Part shown: in pieces, positions 11,861-22,518 of the stretch
How the letters are laid out: each line of letters begins with the position of its first letter
How positions within the stretch are numbered: position 1 is the stretch's first letter
Assembly (NCBI GenBank): GCA_016721905.1
Contig: JADKHH010000013.1
Span: 1-37,281, forward strand
DNA: 37,281 nucleotides
Direction of reading: 5' to 3'
From: Candidatus Opimibacter skivensis
Lineage (GTDB): Bacteria; Bacteroidota; Bacteroidia; Chitinophagales; Saprospiraceae
Program-made: the position numbers and the translations under genes
Notes under the pieces: model-generated
What the model was told of the DNA's origin: nothing
Database searches by the model: none
What the model saw: the letters and a program-made list of their open reading frames with translations, nothing else

Positions 11861-12217
11861 CATGAGCGCAAAGCCTGGCACTTAGCCAGGGAGATTGAAT
11901 TGCCACGGCTTTCAAACCGTGGGACGCACATGGCATAGATGAGTTGGTGATTTCCATGAGCGCAAAACCTGGCTGCCAGGCCAGGAAAATTGAATTGCCA
12001 CGGCTTTCAAACCGTGGGACGCACATGGCATAGATGAGTTGGTGATTTCCATGAGCGCTAAGCTTGGCTGCCAAGCCAGGGAGATTGAATTGCCACGGCT
12101 TTCAAACCGTGGGACGCACATGGCATAGATGAGTTGGTGATTTCCATGAGCGCAAAACCTGGCTGTCAGGCCAGGAAAATTGAATTGCCACGACTTTCAA
12201 ACCGCGGGACGCTCATG
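11861..12217. repeat. Four 73-bp double-hairpin units at about 95-bp spacing
   Basis: Units lie at 11861-11932, 11955-12027, 12050-12122 and 12145-12217. They are separated by an identical 22-bp spacer that begins GCATAGATGAG. Each unit opens with CATGAGCG and closes with CGCACATG (CGCTCATG in unit 4, a perfect inverse). Inside are a CCTGG-CTG-CCAGG hairpin and a CCACGG-CTTTCAAA-CCGTGG hairpin. In unit 3 the first stem changes at both partners (C-G to T-A) and gains an outer G-C pair, which suggests the fold is kept. The second stem is damaged in unit 4. The array fills the divergent gap between gene B and the plus-strand gene at 12262. Short ORFs across it are not believable genes. Confidence 0.85.
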
Positions 12218-12261
12218 AATTTGTATTATATTGTTTTAGATTCAAATCCTGAATACTGCTG

Positions 12262-15200
12262 ATGAAAAATTCCATTCAACCCTTTGTGCTTTTCATGCTG
12301 GTATTTCAGTTTCCCCTGGTTGGGCAAATGTGCCTGCCCGAAGGGATTCATTTTACCAGGCAGAGCCAAATTGATAGCTTTTCTATTCTGTACCCTGGTT
12401 GTACAGAGATCGGAGGTGATGTCTGTATTGGTGCATGTCAGGGTGAGGAAGATTCCGATATTACAAATCTTGACGGGCTGATGCCTTTGACGTCCATCAA
12501 GGGAAAGTTGAATATTTCAAATAATTATTTGCTCACCAGTATTGAAGGTCTGCAAAATCTCTCCATCCTGGAAGATGATGTTAAGCTCAAGGGCAATTAC
12601 AAACTGTCTTCCCTCAAGGGGTCTGGACCAGGTTCGGTTGATGAAGGGATCTTTTACTATTCAATTGAATGATGGTATAGATAGCATAGGTGGATTTGAA
12701 ATGCTGGATACGATTCTAGGTACGCTGACCCTTGAAATCATGTTTAAGTTGTCATCTGTAGCCGCATTTTCAAATCTAAAATATCTGGGCGGCTATAAGC
12801 TGTCTTCCCCCGGCATGCTTAGCTCGATACCTGATATGCCTCGCCTCGAATATCTGGGAGATTTTATAGTGGAATATAGCCACGTGAATGACCTGCCTGA
12901 ATTTCCATTGTTGAACACGATACATGGATCATTTATAATTGAGGAGAATATAAATCTCCCAATAATCCGTGGTTATGAAAACATAGAAAGGGTTCACGGT
13001 GATCTGATTATAAAGTATGAACCTCTGGAAATAATCCGAAGAGTTGAGTCCTTGACCTTTTGATGCCTTTCACCAATTGAAGTATGTCGGAGGACAGTTT
13101 GATTTTAGGGTGAGAGATCTTGATACATTGGATGGTTTTACAGCTTTGGATACGGTAGTTGGTGACTTTTCCGTTGACGGTAATAATGGGTATCATAACT
13201 TCCCGCAAGACAATCAGTTCAAATATATCGGAGGCAATATCTACCTGGACGATTTGTCAATGATGGAAAATCTAAATTGCTTTAATGCCCTGGAAAACAT
13301 CAATGGCGGGATGAGCCTTTCGGATTGTGCGAATGTGATGAACTTGTCTTCCATCAGCCATTTTACTGAGTACGGAGGGGGATTAGAACTAAAGGAAATG
13401 AGTTTGTCCGGTTTATCTGACCTGGCTAACTTAAGGAAGCTAGGTGGTAGCCTGAGCATAAGCCAATGCAATTTACTTACGAATCTTGCCGGACTTGAAG
13501 GCCTGGATTCCATTGATGGGCGTATCTACATCTTTAGCAATCTGAACCTGGAGAGCCTGGAGGGTATCCAAAACATAGATCCTCAGACGATTCGCCCGCT
13601 GGGCAATTCAGCCATCCAAATCGAGGATAATCCAAGATTGATGACCTGTAATGTAGAAAGCATCTGTGAAGCCTTGAGGGTTCTGAGAAGATCGTATCAG
13701 ATAGGCAATAATGCGGTGGGTTGCGATCACATCAGCCAGATCGAATGCAAGGATTTTGGCTTATCAGGTACTGTTTATTTTGATAGCAATCAGAACAAGT
13801 TGAAGGATACGGGTGAGGTGGGCATCCCAGGCATACCTGTTCGTTTTCAGCCTGATGACTTGCTTTCCATCACCAATGCGCAAGGAGAGTTTTTTGTGTT
13901 TGCCGACAGTGGCGATGTGCTGACCATGACTCCTGAGTATAGTTTGGCTTGGCAACAGACGACGGACTCCCTTTCGTACACCAGTACCTTTGAAGAAGGA
14001 TCTTCCGGAAATCACGATCATCTTTTCGGTCTATACCCAGTGGCGGACTGGTACGATCTTTCATTGGGGCTGACCTCCAATCCCATTCGTTGTAACCAGA
14101 ACACTCATTTTTTCCTTCATTGGCTCAACGGCAGCACGCGCTCGGTCGACGGAAGGGTCATCATGCAATATGATTCACTGGCTACATTTGTTTCAGCGAC
14201 GCTGCCACCATCCATGCATGATATTACGGCCCGTGAGTTGACCTGGGACTTTGATTCGCTGTCATTGTATACAAATCAGTTTGTCCGGATCACTTTTAAG
14301 ATGGCCGACGAAACCTTTGTCGGTCAGATGATGAATTTTTCCGCCAGTTCCTTTATGGATACCTCCGGTACCGAAGTGCTGATGGATCAAGTATTGTATA
14401 CTCCAATCCTGGTATGTGCAGTGGATCCCAATGACAAGCTGGTCATGCCACCAGGGGTGCGCGAGGAAAACTACACACTTAAAGATGACCTGCTGACCTA
14501 CACGATACGATTTGAAAATCTGGGTAATGCTGAAGCTATCGATATCACCGTCATGGATACACTTGATGCATCTTTGGATATTAGTTCTTTTCACGTGGTC
14601 AATAGTAGTTTTCCGGTATTGACGACTATCGATGGGCAGGTCATAACTTTTTTCTTTAAAAATATCTGGTTGGTTGCGCAGGGAACAGGGTTTGTGACCT
14701 ATGAAGTCAAAGCGCACAGTGATGTGCAGGACCTGACGCCGGTTGAAAATCTGGCGGGGATCGTATTTGATTTTAATCAACCCATCGTGACCAATACAAC
14801 GACGAATACACTGGTATATGAAATCTGTGATGATGTCCATGTTGTTTTCGACACAACCATTTGCCAGGGGCAGGATTTCCTTGGGCATACTGAATCTGGT
14901 GTCTATTTTGATACCCTTCAGATCGGCAGTATTTGTGACTCTTTTACAGAGATCCACCTGACGGTCCTGGGGCCTTCTAATATTGCGATTGATACTTCGA
15001 TTTGTGAAGGGGAGTATTATCTTGGTTATGACAGTACAGGTGTGTTTTCCTATGATTCGATCAATCCGGTCACAGGATGTACGGATTTGGTCACATTGAA
15101 TCTGGAAGTTATAGCACTGGGTATGGCACAGTGTATCACGGGTACGAGAGAAATCGATGCAGTGGTGATTCGTATTTATCCGAATCCTGTGCAGGAGAAG

Positions 15201-15401
15201 ATATACATCACGGCATCAGCAGACATCTCTTCAGTACGTTTATACACGATAGATGGACTTGAGGTACCTGTAGAGAATATATCTTATGCAAATACTCAAT
15301 CTATCATGCAGATTAGTGCATCCACAATTAATGGTTTTTATCTGGTGGCCATTGAGGTGGAGGGAAGGGTGTATTTTGAGAAGGTGGTGATTGGAAGATA
15401 G
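12262..15401 (+). CDS. Leucine-rich-repeat-like secreted protein with SdrD-B-like, DUF11-like and T9SS domains (two frameshifts)
   Basis: A signal peptide (KNSIQPFVLFMLVFQFPLVG) precedes repeats of the receptor-L/LRR kind, such as LTSIEGLQNLSILEDDVKL and LTNLAGLEGLDSIDGRIYI, to about 13640. Then come a Cys-rich cap, an SdrD-B-like unit (SGTVYFDSNQNKLKDTGE, about 13765), a DUF11-like unit (DPNDKLVMPPG...LTYTIRFENLGNAEAIDITV, about 14430-14790) and a T9SS sorting domain (IRIYPNPVQEKIYIT) to the end. The frame moves twice. One extra G in GGGG at 12618-12621 restores KLSSLKG/LDQVRLMKGS. One extra T in TTTT near 13056-13059 restores ESLTF/DAFHQLKYVGG. The repaired length is about 1,045 aa. It is probably a cell-surface recognition or adhesion protein. 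The gene is divergent from B across the hairpin array. Confidence 0.8.
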
Positions 15402-15451
15402 GCAGGGCAAGATTTTGAAATGCAGGGTTGCTTTATTCAAGCTGTCCCAAA

Positions 15452-15739
15452 TTATTCAATCTCGAGTATCTCAACCCAGCCTTCAAAGGGAAAGTGTAAA
15501 TAACATTCAAAGTCATAACTGCATTGGTCATTATACCGGATCTTAACTGTGATACCTTCACCGCGCTGATAAGATTCTATGATTTCCGGATTACATATTT
15601 TAAAATCATTGTCTTCAAAACGCAAATAACTACCCGTACAATTTTTTATGACAATAGCAGTTTGCGTCTGTGAATCCGTACATCCGGATAAACTTAGCCA
15701 TGCGACGAACACAAAAAATGAATACCGTATGATCTTCAT
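15452..15739 (-). CDS. Small lipoprotein of unknown function
   Basis: A 95-residue protein. The N-terminus MKIIRYSFFVFVAWLSLSGC is a lipoprotein signal with lipobox LSGC, making Cys20 the lipidated residue after cleavage. The remaining 75 residues hold several cysteines (CTG, KIC, DQCSYDFEC) and end EGWVEILEIE. I do not recognise the family. Its ATG overlaps the stop of gene C by one base (TAATG), so the two are probably translated together. It may be a helper or anchor for the gene C product, but that is inference from position only. It converges with the plus-strand gene ending at 15401. Confidence 0.75.
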   Translation of the reverse strand: MKIIRYSFFVFVAWLSLSGCTDSQTQTAIVIKNCTGSYLRFEDNDFKICNPEIIESYQRGEGITVKIRYNDQCSYDFECYLHFPFEGWVEILEIE

Positions 15740-18072
15740 TATTTTTTAATTAATTTTTTCAACAGATGCGTGTCATCTACTTTAAAACGAATTACATATA
15801 TCCCTGCATTTAATTCACCCATTTCTATGGTATGTCTGCCTTGAAATTGTCCGCTATTGACTACTTGCCCCAAAGCATTTAGAATCTCAAATTGTACTTC
15901 TTCAATATTTCCCTCCATCTCTATCGTCAACTCATCCACCACAGGATTCGGATAGATTTTAAATCGCGATTCTGTTGTAATATCTTCTGTTCCTACCGTC
16001 ATTATTTCAATAGGATTGGAAGGAGCTGAAGCGCAATCATCGGATGTTACAATGACATAATAGGTGCCTGGCTCAACGGCGAGGAAGAACTGTCCTGTCG
16101 CGCCGGGGATTGGACCATCTTCATTATACCATTGGTTGCCCAGCATGGTATTAGAATATAGCGCATCTCCGGAAGCTTCTATCAAAGGTGTGGTCGGCAC
16201 TACTTCTACAAAAACACTATTGGAGAATGCAACACCAGAGCCTGGTTGAAATACAGCAGCCCGATAATAAGCAGAAGCAGTCAATGGGGGAGTAATGTAG
16301 CTTGAAAGGGTAGAACCAGGTTCATTTTGTACCGCTTGCCAGTCGGACAGACCATCCAGGGATGTCTGCCAGGTGATAAAGCCTGTAAATTCCTGCAGGG
16401 CTATATTGGCTGTACCAAACGCACAAATCGTCGTATCACCGGTAGCAGGTCCTGAAAAAGGAGCCGTACCGACAAGGGTTGCACCAATCATAAAGCGATT
16501 TGTAAATGTTAAAGTATCCATAGGTTGCAGTCCGTTACCCGTGATCAGCGATTTATAATAAGTGCCAGGTCTGATCGGGTTTTCATCCTGCACTGCCAGT
16601 GCTGCATATTCCGTCAGACTGGAGGTCATGCCAAAGCCCGCATAGAATTCCGTATTCTCCAGGACAGGCGGAGTCGCAAAGGAAAAAGAATGCCATCCAT
16701 TGAGGTCTGATTCCTGAACGATATAATTTTCTGACCGGGCCACGACAGTACCTGTTGCATTCAATACCATACCGAATACTGACTTGCCGATTGAAGCAGG
16801 ATTATCTGCAATGAAAGCATTGACAGAGGTCACCATGACAGAGCCGTGGACTGGATATTTAGCATAGTAGATACCCTGTACACCTGACAAAAATCCTACA
16901 GCCCCTGTAGCTGGTTCCTGCAATGAATAATTTAATTCGAGATCCGAGATGCGTTGCTGCTGACTGATGGCATTATCGCTGCGGTTATCATCATCCCCTA
17001 AGGTGACCTTGATGACCGAAGCTCCGCTACCGGATGGTGAAAATGCAGAGAAAGTTACCCGGGCATTTTCTCTAAAGGCCAGGCTGGAAATGTATTGGGT
17101 GTCGGTGAAGGAAGTTTCTCCAAATACATCCAGGATGACCGGGACATTTATCTGCGTATGGAAACCTGAATTTTGAATGATTGCTGATATGGTCTGTGGC
17201 GATGAAAAATAGGAAGAAGCATCTCCGAGTGCATACACCTGCTTCACAGTCAGGTCATCAAGTCTGGTGGGTGTAAATCTATACGTCCTTCCCACATCCG
17301 GCTTCGGACGATCAGGAGGTGCGCCAAAATTGAAGGATTCATTAGACGCATAATTTCGATTGTGAAAAGACACATTATCCCAGTAGCCGGCAGAACTCTT
17401 GACGACGACCAGCAATTCATCGTCTTCGTTTGCTGAGCCCTTTAATCCACATGAAGCGGTTTTGTAATTAGAAGGATTGGCGGAGGTTCCCCATTCACCA
17501 TAGATAAACTCGATCACATTGGTGGTTTCATAGAGCTTGAGCTGAAAGTTCATATCGAGGTACTGCTTGGTCGCCGGATCATTACTCCATTCCTGCATAT
17601 TTTTCCATTGGATGGTGCAGACTCTGTTGGGAGCATTACCACTGGTGTGTACTCTGAAATCCGGATCAGCAGCGATGGTTTCAATATCATGGTTGAAGAC
17701 CACGATCAGGTTTACATTATTCGAATCAGCATTGTCGAAAATACCTGCAGAGGTAGACTGGGCATTTGAAAAGAACAGATTGGTTTTGGGTGTAGTTTCT
17801 GTCCCAAGTTTGATGAAACCATTTGTATTGAAAATAAACTGGGTGAAATGCTGGCAGTGGAATTCAAAATCAAACCCAATCTCCTGGGGTGCTGAAATCC
17901 CATCGTCAAGGCTGGAGACCTGGATCTCCACACCCTGGGTTCCCAGATCGGTATAGTAGCCCATTACACTCTCAGCTTTAAAGGAGTGATAATTCAATGA
18001 AGAGCATGGATCCTGGGCAGAAAGCAGTGTGGTATAAAGGAGCGATAAGACGAAAGCAGAGATCTTTTTCAT
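15739..18072 (-). CDS. Gene C: secreted T9SS protein equal to the C-terminal module of gene B
   Basis: An uninterrupted 777-residue protein. MKKISAFVLSLLYTTLLSA is a signal peptide. Residues from about 20 to 640 align by eye with gene B after its GEVED domain: FNTNGFIKLG, RVHTSGNAPNRVCTIQ, FQLKLYETTNVIEFIYGEWG, ACGLKGS, KPDVGRTYRF and IRPGTYYKS all have close matches. An Ig-like segment (FITWQTSLDGLSDW...YYRAAVFQPG) and GNQWYNEDGPIPGATGQ follow. The end is a T9SS sorting domain (FKIYPNPVVDELTIEM ... IYVIRFKVDD). No catalytic residues recognised; probably surface-exposed. It forms a coupled pair with the lipoprotein at 15452-15739. Because it is intact, it also serves as an internal reference for the frame of gene B at 8150. 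Confidence 0.85.
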   Translation of the reverse strand: MKKISAFVLSLLYTTLLSAQDPCSSLNYHSFKAESVMGYYTDLGTQGVEIQVSSLDDGISAPQEIGFDFEFHCQHFTQFIFNTNGFIKLGTETTPKTNLFFSNAQSTSAGIFDNADSNNVNLIVVFNHDIETIAADPDFRVHTSGNAPNRVCTIQWKNMQEWSNDPATKQYLDMNFQLKLYETTNVIEFIYGEWGTSANPSNYKTASCGLKGSANEDDELLVVVKSSAGYWDNVSFHNRNYASNESFNFGAPPDRPKPDVGRTYRFTPTRLDDLTVKQVYALGDASSYFSSPQTISAIIQNSGFHTQINVPVILDVFGETSFTDTQYISSLAFRENARVTFSAFSPSGSGASVIKVTLGDDDNRSDNAISQQQRISDLELNYSLQEPATGAVGFLSGVQGIYYAKYPVHGSVMVTSVNAFIADNPASIGKSVFGMVLNATGTVVARSENYIVQESDLNGWHSFSFATPPVLENTEFYAGFGMTSSLTEYAALAVQDENPIRPGTYYKSLITGNGLQPMDTLTFTNRFMIGATLVGTAPFSGPATGDTTICAFGTANIALQEFTGFITWQTSLDGLSDWQAVQNEPGSTLSSYITPPLTASAYYRAAVFQPGSGVAFSNSVFVEVVPTTPLIEASGDALYSNTMLGNQWYNEDGPIPGATGQFFLAVEPGTYYVIVTSDDCASAPSNPIEIMTVGTEDITTESRFKIYPNPVVDELTIEMEGNIEEVQFEILNALGQVVNSGQFQGRHTIEMGELNAGIYVIRFKVDDTHLLKKLIKK

Positions 18073-18238
18073 ACCAATAGATTTAGTACTTGATAACAGC
18101 TATCAGGAGGCCACCATTGATGCCTTGAATACCAAAGGGCATCAACAGGAACATTCCTGCTATGAAGTAGCGTACTAAGTTAAGAAAAGAAAATTAGTCT
18201 GCAAAAAGGGGGGAGAATTGGAAAAAAGGAACTGTGAA

Positions 18239-21191
18239 TTATAAATTAACTCTGACATAGGAATTGCCCAAACCTCCCGGGTAATTGGTATAAATATGCT
18301 GATATACGTGTGTAGACCTCTCATTGACATCTTCATCTGTATATGCCTCCTGAGGCAACCACTGCAATTGGTCAAAAATTAATGTTTTTACCTGGGCGGT
18401 GATCTGACGGCTCTCCCGCCATCTTTCGATTTTAAGTTTTTCTTCCTTGACCGATTGGAGGGTATCCGCGGCTACTTTTTTAACCTGGTTGGTCTCCTCT
18501 GGTCTTAGGTCTTGACGAGTGTGTTTTTCTCAGTAGTCCTAGCAAAGGCTGCTTTTAATTTATCAAAGTCAAGCTTTGAAAGGTCAACGGATACTTCTTC
18601 ATCCTCTCCTGCTACCATTGGTGTAATGGTAATACTTTCATTTACGATGGCCTGTAATTTGAGCATGATCGACAGTACATCAGCTGACCTGGTTTGCCGG
18701 TTCAGTTCCTGGTATATGGCTTCTATTGCATTGAAGGGTTTGAGAAAAGGCTTGACTTGTTCTTCAGGGTACAAGGCATGATATTTTCTGAATACTTCCC
18801 TGACCATAATCTCAAAGGTCGACCTACTAGTTTCATTCAGGCAAACACAATTGGCCGCTTTTTTAATGTTGGCAATTTTATCCATGGGTTTCGCATCTGT
18901 ATTGGTCAGAACAGTCAAATCAAAACCGAGTTCGCTTAGGTACCCTTTGACTTGACGGATGGTTTCACCCAATTCTTCGCCCATTTGTTCAAGCAATTCG
19001 ATGGGCTTTTTATTATCCCCATCAGATCCACCTTTAGCCCTGCCAGTTCGGTCTCCAGCCTCACCATAGACTGAATAAGCCTTCTCGAGCTGCTTGTATA
19101 CATTGCCATAATCGACAATCAACCCATTTTCTTTTTCATCATCATATACGCGGTTAGCCCTGGCAATGGTCTGCATGAGGGTATGCCCTTTGATAGGTTT
19201 GTCCAGGTATACCGTTGAGATGCAAGGCACATCAAAACCGGTGATCCACATGGCGCAGACAATAGCCAGTCTGAAAGGATGCTCTTCCTTTTTGAAATCT
19301 TTCTCGAGATCCCGGTCCACCATTTTCTTGCGATGGGTTGCAATGTCGAGTCCTAACTTCCGGAATTTATCTACTTCATTTTGCTCTGAGCTGACAATCA
19401 CACATACCTCTGTCTCCTTTGCTTTCTGGAACTTACGCCACAATGCCTGCTCTTCTTCAATTTCAGGGGCATCATCAATTCGTTTTTGAAGTTCAAGCAG
19501 ATAGTCCTTCCAATACATTGTGATCAGATCATACATCCGCACTGCAGTTGGTTTATCAAGAGCTACCAGCATGGCTTTTCCTGATAGCCTCGCTCATTAA
19601 AATGCCAAACAAGGTCTTTGCAATAGCCTCTTAGCCTTGGCTCTGCTGTCAGGACGGCATAGTCTTTCTGGAAGAGATAGGTGAGTTTCCTTTTCTGCTC
19701 ATCATCTAGATTTTCATTTTCCAGGATCTCAGCCATCTGCTCATCAAGATCCGGTTTTCAATACCAAGTTTTTCGCCCCTGTTGAGATAGCGCAAAGGCA
19801 GTGTAGCTCCATCATCGATGGCTCTCTTGAAGTCATAGACGGATACATACTCCCCAAAGATGTTCTTGGTAAGTTCTTCTTCCTCCTTTATGATAGGTGT
19901 TCCGGTAAATCCCAGATAGGAAGCATTTGGAATACCATGGAATCGCATGTTGCGGGCATAAATACCGGATTGTGTACGGTGCGCCTCATCGGAAATCACG
20001 ATTATATTCTTCCTGTCAGTAATCAGCGGATATTCACTTTCCTTTTTGGGATCTACCGAAAATTTATGAATCAGGGTGAATACATACCGGTGATTTTCTG
20101 TAAGTAGTGTCCGGAGATGCTCACGGTTTTTAGCCACTACTTCTTTGCTGTATTCGCCCCAACTCCGTAAATGTATCATACAATTGGCGCTCCAATTCAC
20201 TGCGGTCCGCCACGATCAGAAAGGTATAGGAGCCACCAAATTTCCTGTGGATTTTCTGGCTGATAAATACCATCGAATAGGATTTTCCACTTCCCTGTGT
20301 ATGCCAGAATACACCCAGTTTGCCTTTCAGGTCTTCAATATTCCGTGCCTGATCGATGACTTTATTGACACCAATATACTGGTGGTTTTTGGCCATGATT
20401 TTGATGACATCGCCCTCCCCATCATCATATAGCAGAAAGTTCTCGAAAATATCCATCAGCGTGTCCGGTCTGCAAGTACCTCTTAGCATTGTGTCGAGAG
20501 ACACAATCCCCTCCTCCTCTTCAGTAACACGTTTCCAATCAAGGAAGTACTTGTATTTGCTGGTGACTGTACCCACTCTCGCCTCAGATCCATTACTCAG
20601 TATGATGAAGGCATTACAATGGAATAGATGCGGTATGGTGTCTTTGTAATCTGTCAGATTGTCGAGGTAGGCATTTTGCAGGTCGGTATGATGTGCTTTA
20701 AGTTCAAAAAACACCAGGGGAATACCGTTGACAAATCCAATTATATCCGGGCGGCGGTTGTATAGATCACCGACCACTTCAAATTGACGGACAGCTAGAA
20801 AATGGTTGCTTTGGTGCTGATCAAAATCAAATAATGCTAGTCTTTTCTTTTCAAGCTCTCCTTCGGCATTTGTGTAAGATACAGGCACACCTTCCTTTAT
20901 CAGATCGTATTTGTCTTTGTTTTGTCTTGCGAGGGTTTTATCAGCACTTCTCTGCTCGATTTGTTCTATGGCCTGGTCATAAGCGTTTTCAGGGAGATCA
21001 GGGTTGAGAGATATCAGTGCGTTGCGCAAGTATCTTTTCAGAATGACTTCTGATTTATTTTCACGGCCCAGGAGACCAGAAGGACCGAAGGTCTCTTGCT
21101 TCCAAGCATATTGAATCTCCCATCCTATCTCCTCCAGTACATGTACTGTGGCAGTTTCTACTAACGCATCTTCTGAATATTCGTAACTCAT
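18239..21191 (-). CDS. hsdR: Type I restriction enzyme R subunit HsdR (four frameshifts)
   Basis: HsdR is the motor and nuclease subunit of a type I restriction complex. After repair the gene runs from the ATG at 21191 to a TAA at 18239, about 984 residues, the usual size. Visible parts: nuclease core RPDIIGFVNG...FFELK (Asp149, Glu163, Lys165), Walker A HTQGSGKS (297-304), then ISDEAHRTQ, GFTGTPI and the helicase segment ITGFDVPCISTVYLDKP. The C-terminal helical part ends in VYQHIYTNYPGG. Single-base breaks lie near 20158 (extra G in GGGG), 19752, 19574 and 18512 (each one base short). Between them the reading is conserved in the next frame. If the breaks are real, restriction is dead while methylation may persist. 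The start is 1 nt after the full-length hipT stop, so it is very likely co-transcribed with hipBST. Confidence 0.85.
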
Positions 21192-21192
21192 G

Positions 21193-22191
21193 CTACCTGT
21201 TCAATAAATTTAACTTGGTATTATAGGACAAAAGATAAGTTTTTTTACTTGAGTCACTTAAAAAGGATCTATTAATAAGATCACCCACTTCTGCTTGCCT
21301 TGTTAAAAAGGGAGCTAATAATTTTTCAATTCGTTTTTCTGGTATTCCAATTCTTCTTCCCAATTCTATAAAATCTTCCTTGTAGGGTTGGCCTTATTTT
21401 TTGAATAAAGGGCTTTGGGTATTATCGGCAAACAATTTCAATGCTACGCCTGTGTCCTTTACATGCAGGCTGGTATTGATGAGGTCATATGCTGGGCTCA
21501 TCAGGTTATCACCTTCTGGGGCTTCCAATACGGAGAAGTTTTTAAGGTGAGCATCTCCATTCGACAGCAAATAGTTGAACACAACAAGTGAGAAATATTT
21601 TTCAATCTCTACAGGCCAGGCTGGTATATATTTTTGAATTAACTCGCCTATCCCCTCATAGCTATAATTATATTTAAAATTGGGACCATCATTATCCTTT
21701 GTTTTTCCGGCTATTGAGGCAAAGTCCTCCATCCCCCATTTAGTGCCATCAGCTTTGACATCAAAACGTAATGTTATATATGCTGGAGATCCATTCTGAA
21801 AGAAAATCATCGCATTTTCAGCTGTATTAAGACCATAAACTTGTCTGGCGATTTGCATCGTGAGATGCTCATTTGCCGGAACCTGATCTACTTTATCAAG
21901 GTCACGTGGAATAGGCTTTAGAATATATGTTCCTTGCTCACCTTCAGTGGTCAGTCGCAGATGATTTTTATCTAATAGAAAACTTAACTTTTCCTGCACA
22001 CCGGAAATTGAAATCCTCTTCCGGTTTTCAATAAATTTTTCAGCAACCTCTTCGTTAATTTCTGGAGGGTTGAAAGGTAATATGTGACTAACTTTTTTAC
22101 CTCCAAATACCCTTCTCAGGCAAATTGGGCTATACGTCGTGTATCCTTTAGCTAATGTTCCAGGGCAAGTATCAATTTTATCTAATTTCAT
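21193..22191 (-). CDS. hipT: HipT-like Ser/Thr kinase toxin (in-frame stop at codon 266)
   Basis: This is the kinase of a HipBST module. The E. coli HipT phosphorylates tryptophanyl-tRNA synthetase; the target here is unknown. Visible motifs: a Gly-rich loop with the SIS pair of HipT (RISISGVQEKLSF, Ser61 and Ser63), the lysine strand TYILKP, the catalytic loop NYLLSNGDAHLKNF and the metal-binding SPAYDL. The open frame ends at 21394 with SPLFKK and TAA. The same frame then continues with PYKEDFIELGRRIGIPEKRI and VGDLINRSFLSDSSKK to a TAG at 21193-21195. That gives 332 residues, the normal HipT size. So one in-frame stop, perhaps TAT to TAA, removes the C-terminal helices; it may be real or an error. 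The start overlaps hipS by ATGA. Confidence 0.85.
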
Positions 22192-22514
22192 GACTTACCT
22201 GGTTTTATTTCGATAGCCCCAATTGTATCCTTTTGTCCTGTGGCAAGCAGCATTCCAAAGTGATCATTTTCATCAATCTGTAGATGACGACTTTGTAATT
22301 GGCGATTAACTCCTTCGCTCAACATATTGTAAAAAAAAGGGAATAGATAGGGACTCCTATATTCTTGTTGCGTTTTGGGAAGTGTCAGACTGATGGCTGG
22401 TGACAATAGGTTTTTAAAATAGGCATCCTCATATCGGAATACATAGGCATTCCTACCTTCTTCCGTCAGCACCCCGGCAAGAATACCATTCCTGTATATT
22501 TCCGCTGATCGCAT
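22188..22514 (-). CDS. hipS: HipS-like small antitoxin (HipA N1 domain)
   Basis: A 108-residue protein matching the N-terminal domain that is fused in HipA but separate in HipBST systems. Signs are YRNGILAGVLTEE at the start, FRYEDAYF, then SPAISLTLP (the lead-in strand of HipA N1) and YLFPFFYNMLSEG. In the described E. coli HipBST it is HipS that neutralises the HipT kinase, while HipB augments this and binds DNA. The gene begins 4 nt after the repaired hipB stop and its TGA overlaps the hipT ATG (ATGA), giving tight translational coupling. No frame break is needed. Confidence 0.8.
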   Translation of the reverse strand: MRSAEIYRNGILAGVLTEEGRNAYVFRYEDAYFKNLLSPAISLTLPKTQQEYRSPYLFPFFYNMLSEGVNRQLQSRHLQIDENDHFGMLLATGQKDTIGAIEIKPGKS

Positions 22515-22518
22515 GTGA

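Noticed and set aside
11835..12121. Short minus-strand ORFs across the hairpin array
   Set aside because: Their repetitive peptides simply follow the DNA repeat, and no start signal or conserved domain is present.
11861..12217. CRISPR-like array
   Set aside because: The units are 72-73 bp and the 22-bp spacers are identical to each other, the opposite of CRISPR; no cas gene is near.
14262..14957. 231-residue antisense ORF
   Set aside because: It is a shadow of the conserved plus-strand T9SS protein and shows no family motif.
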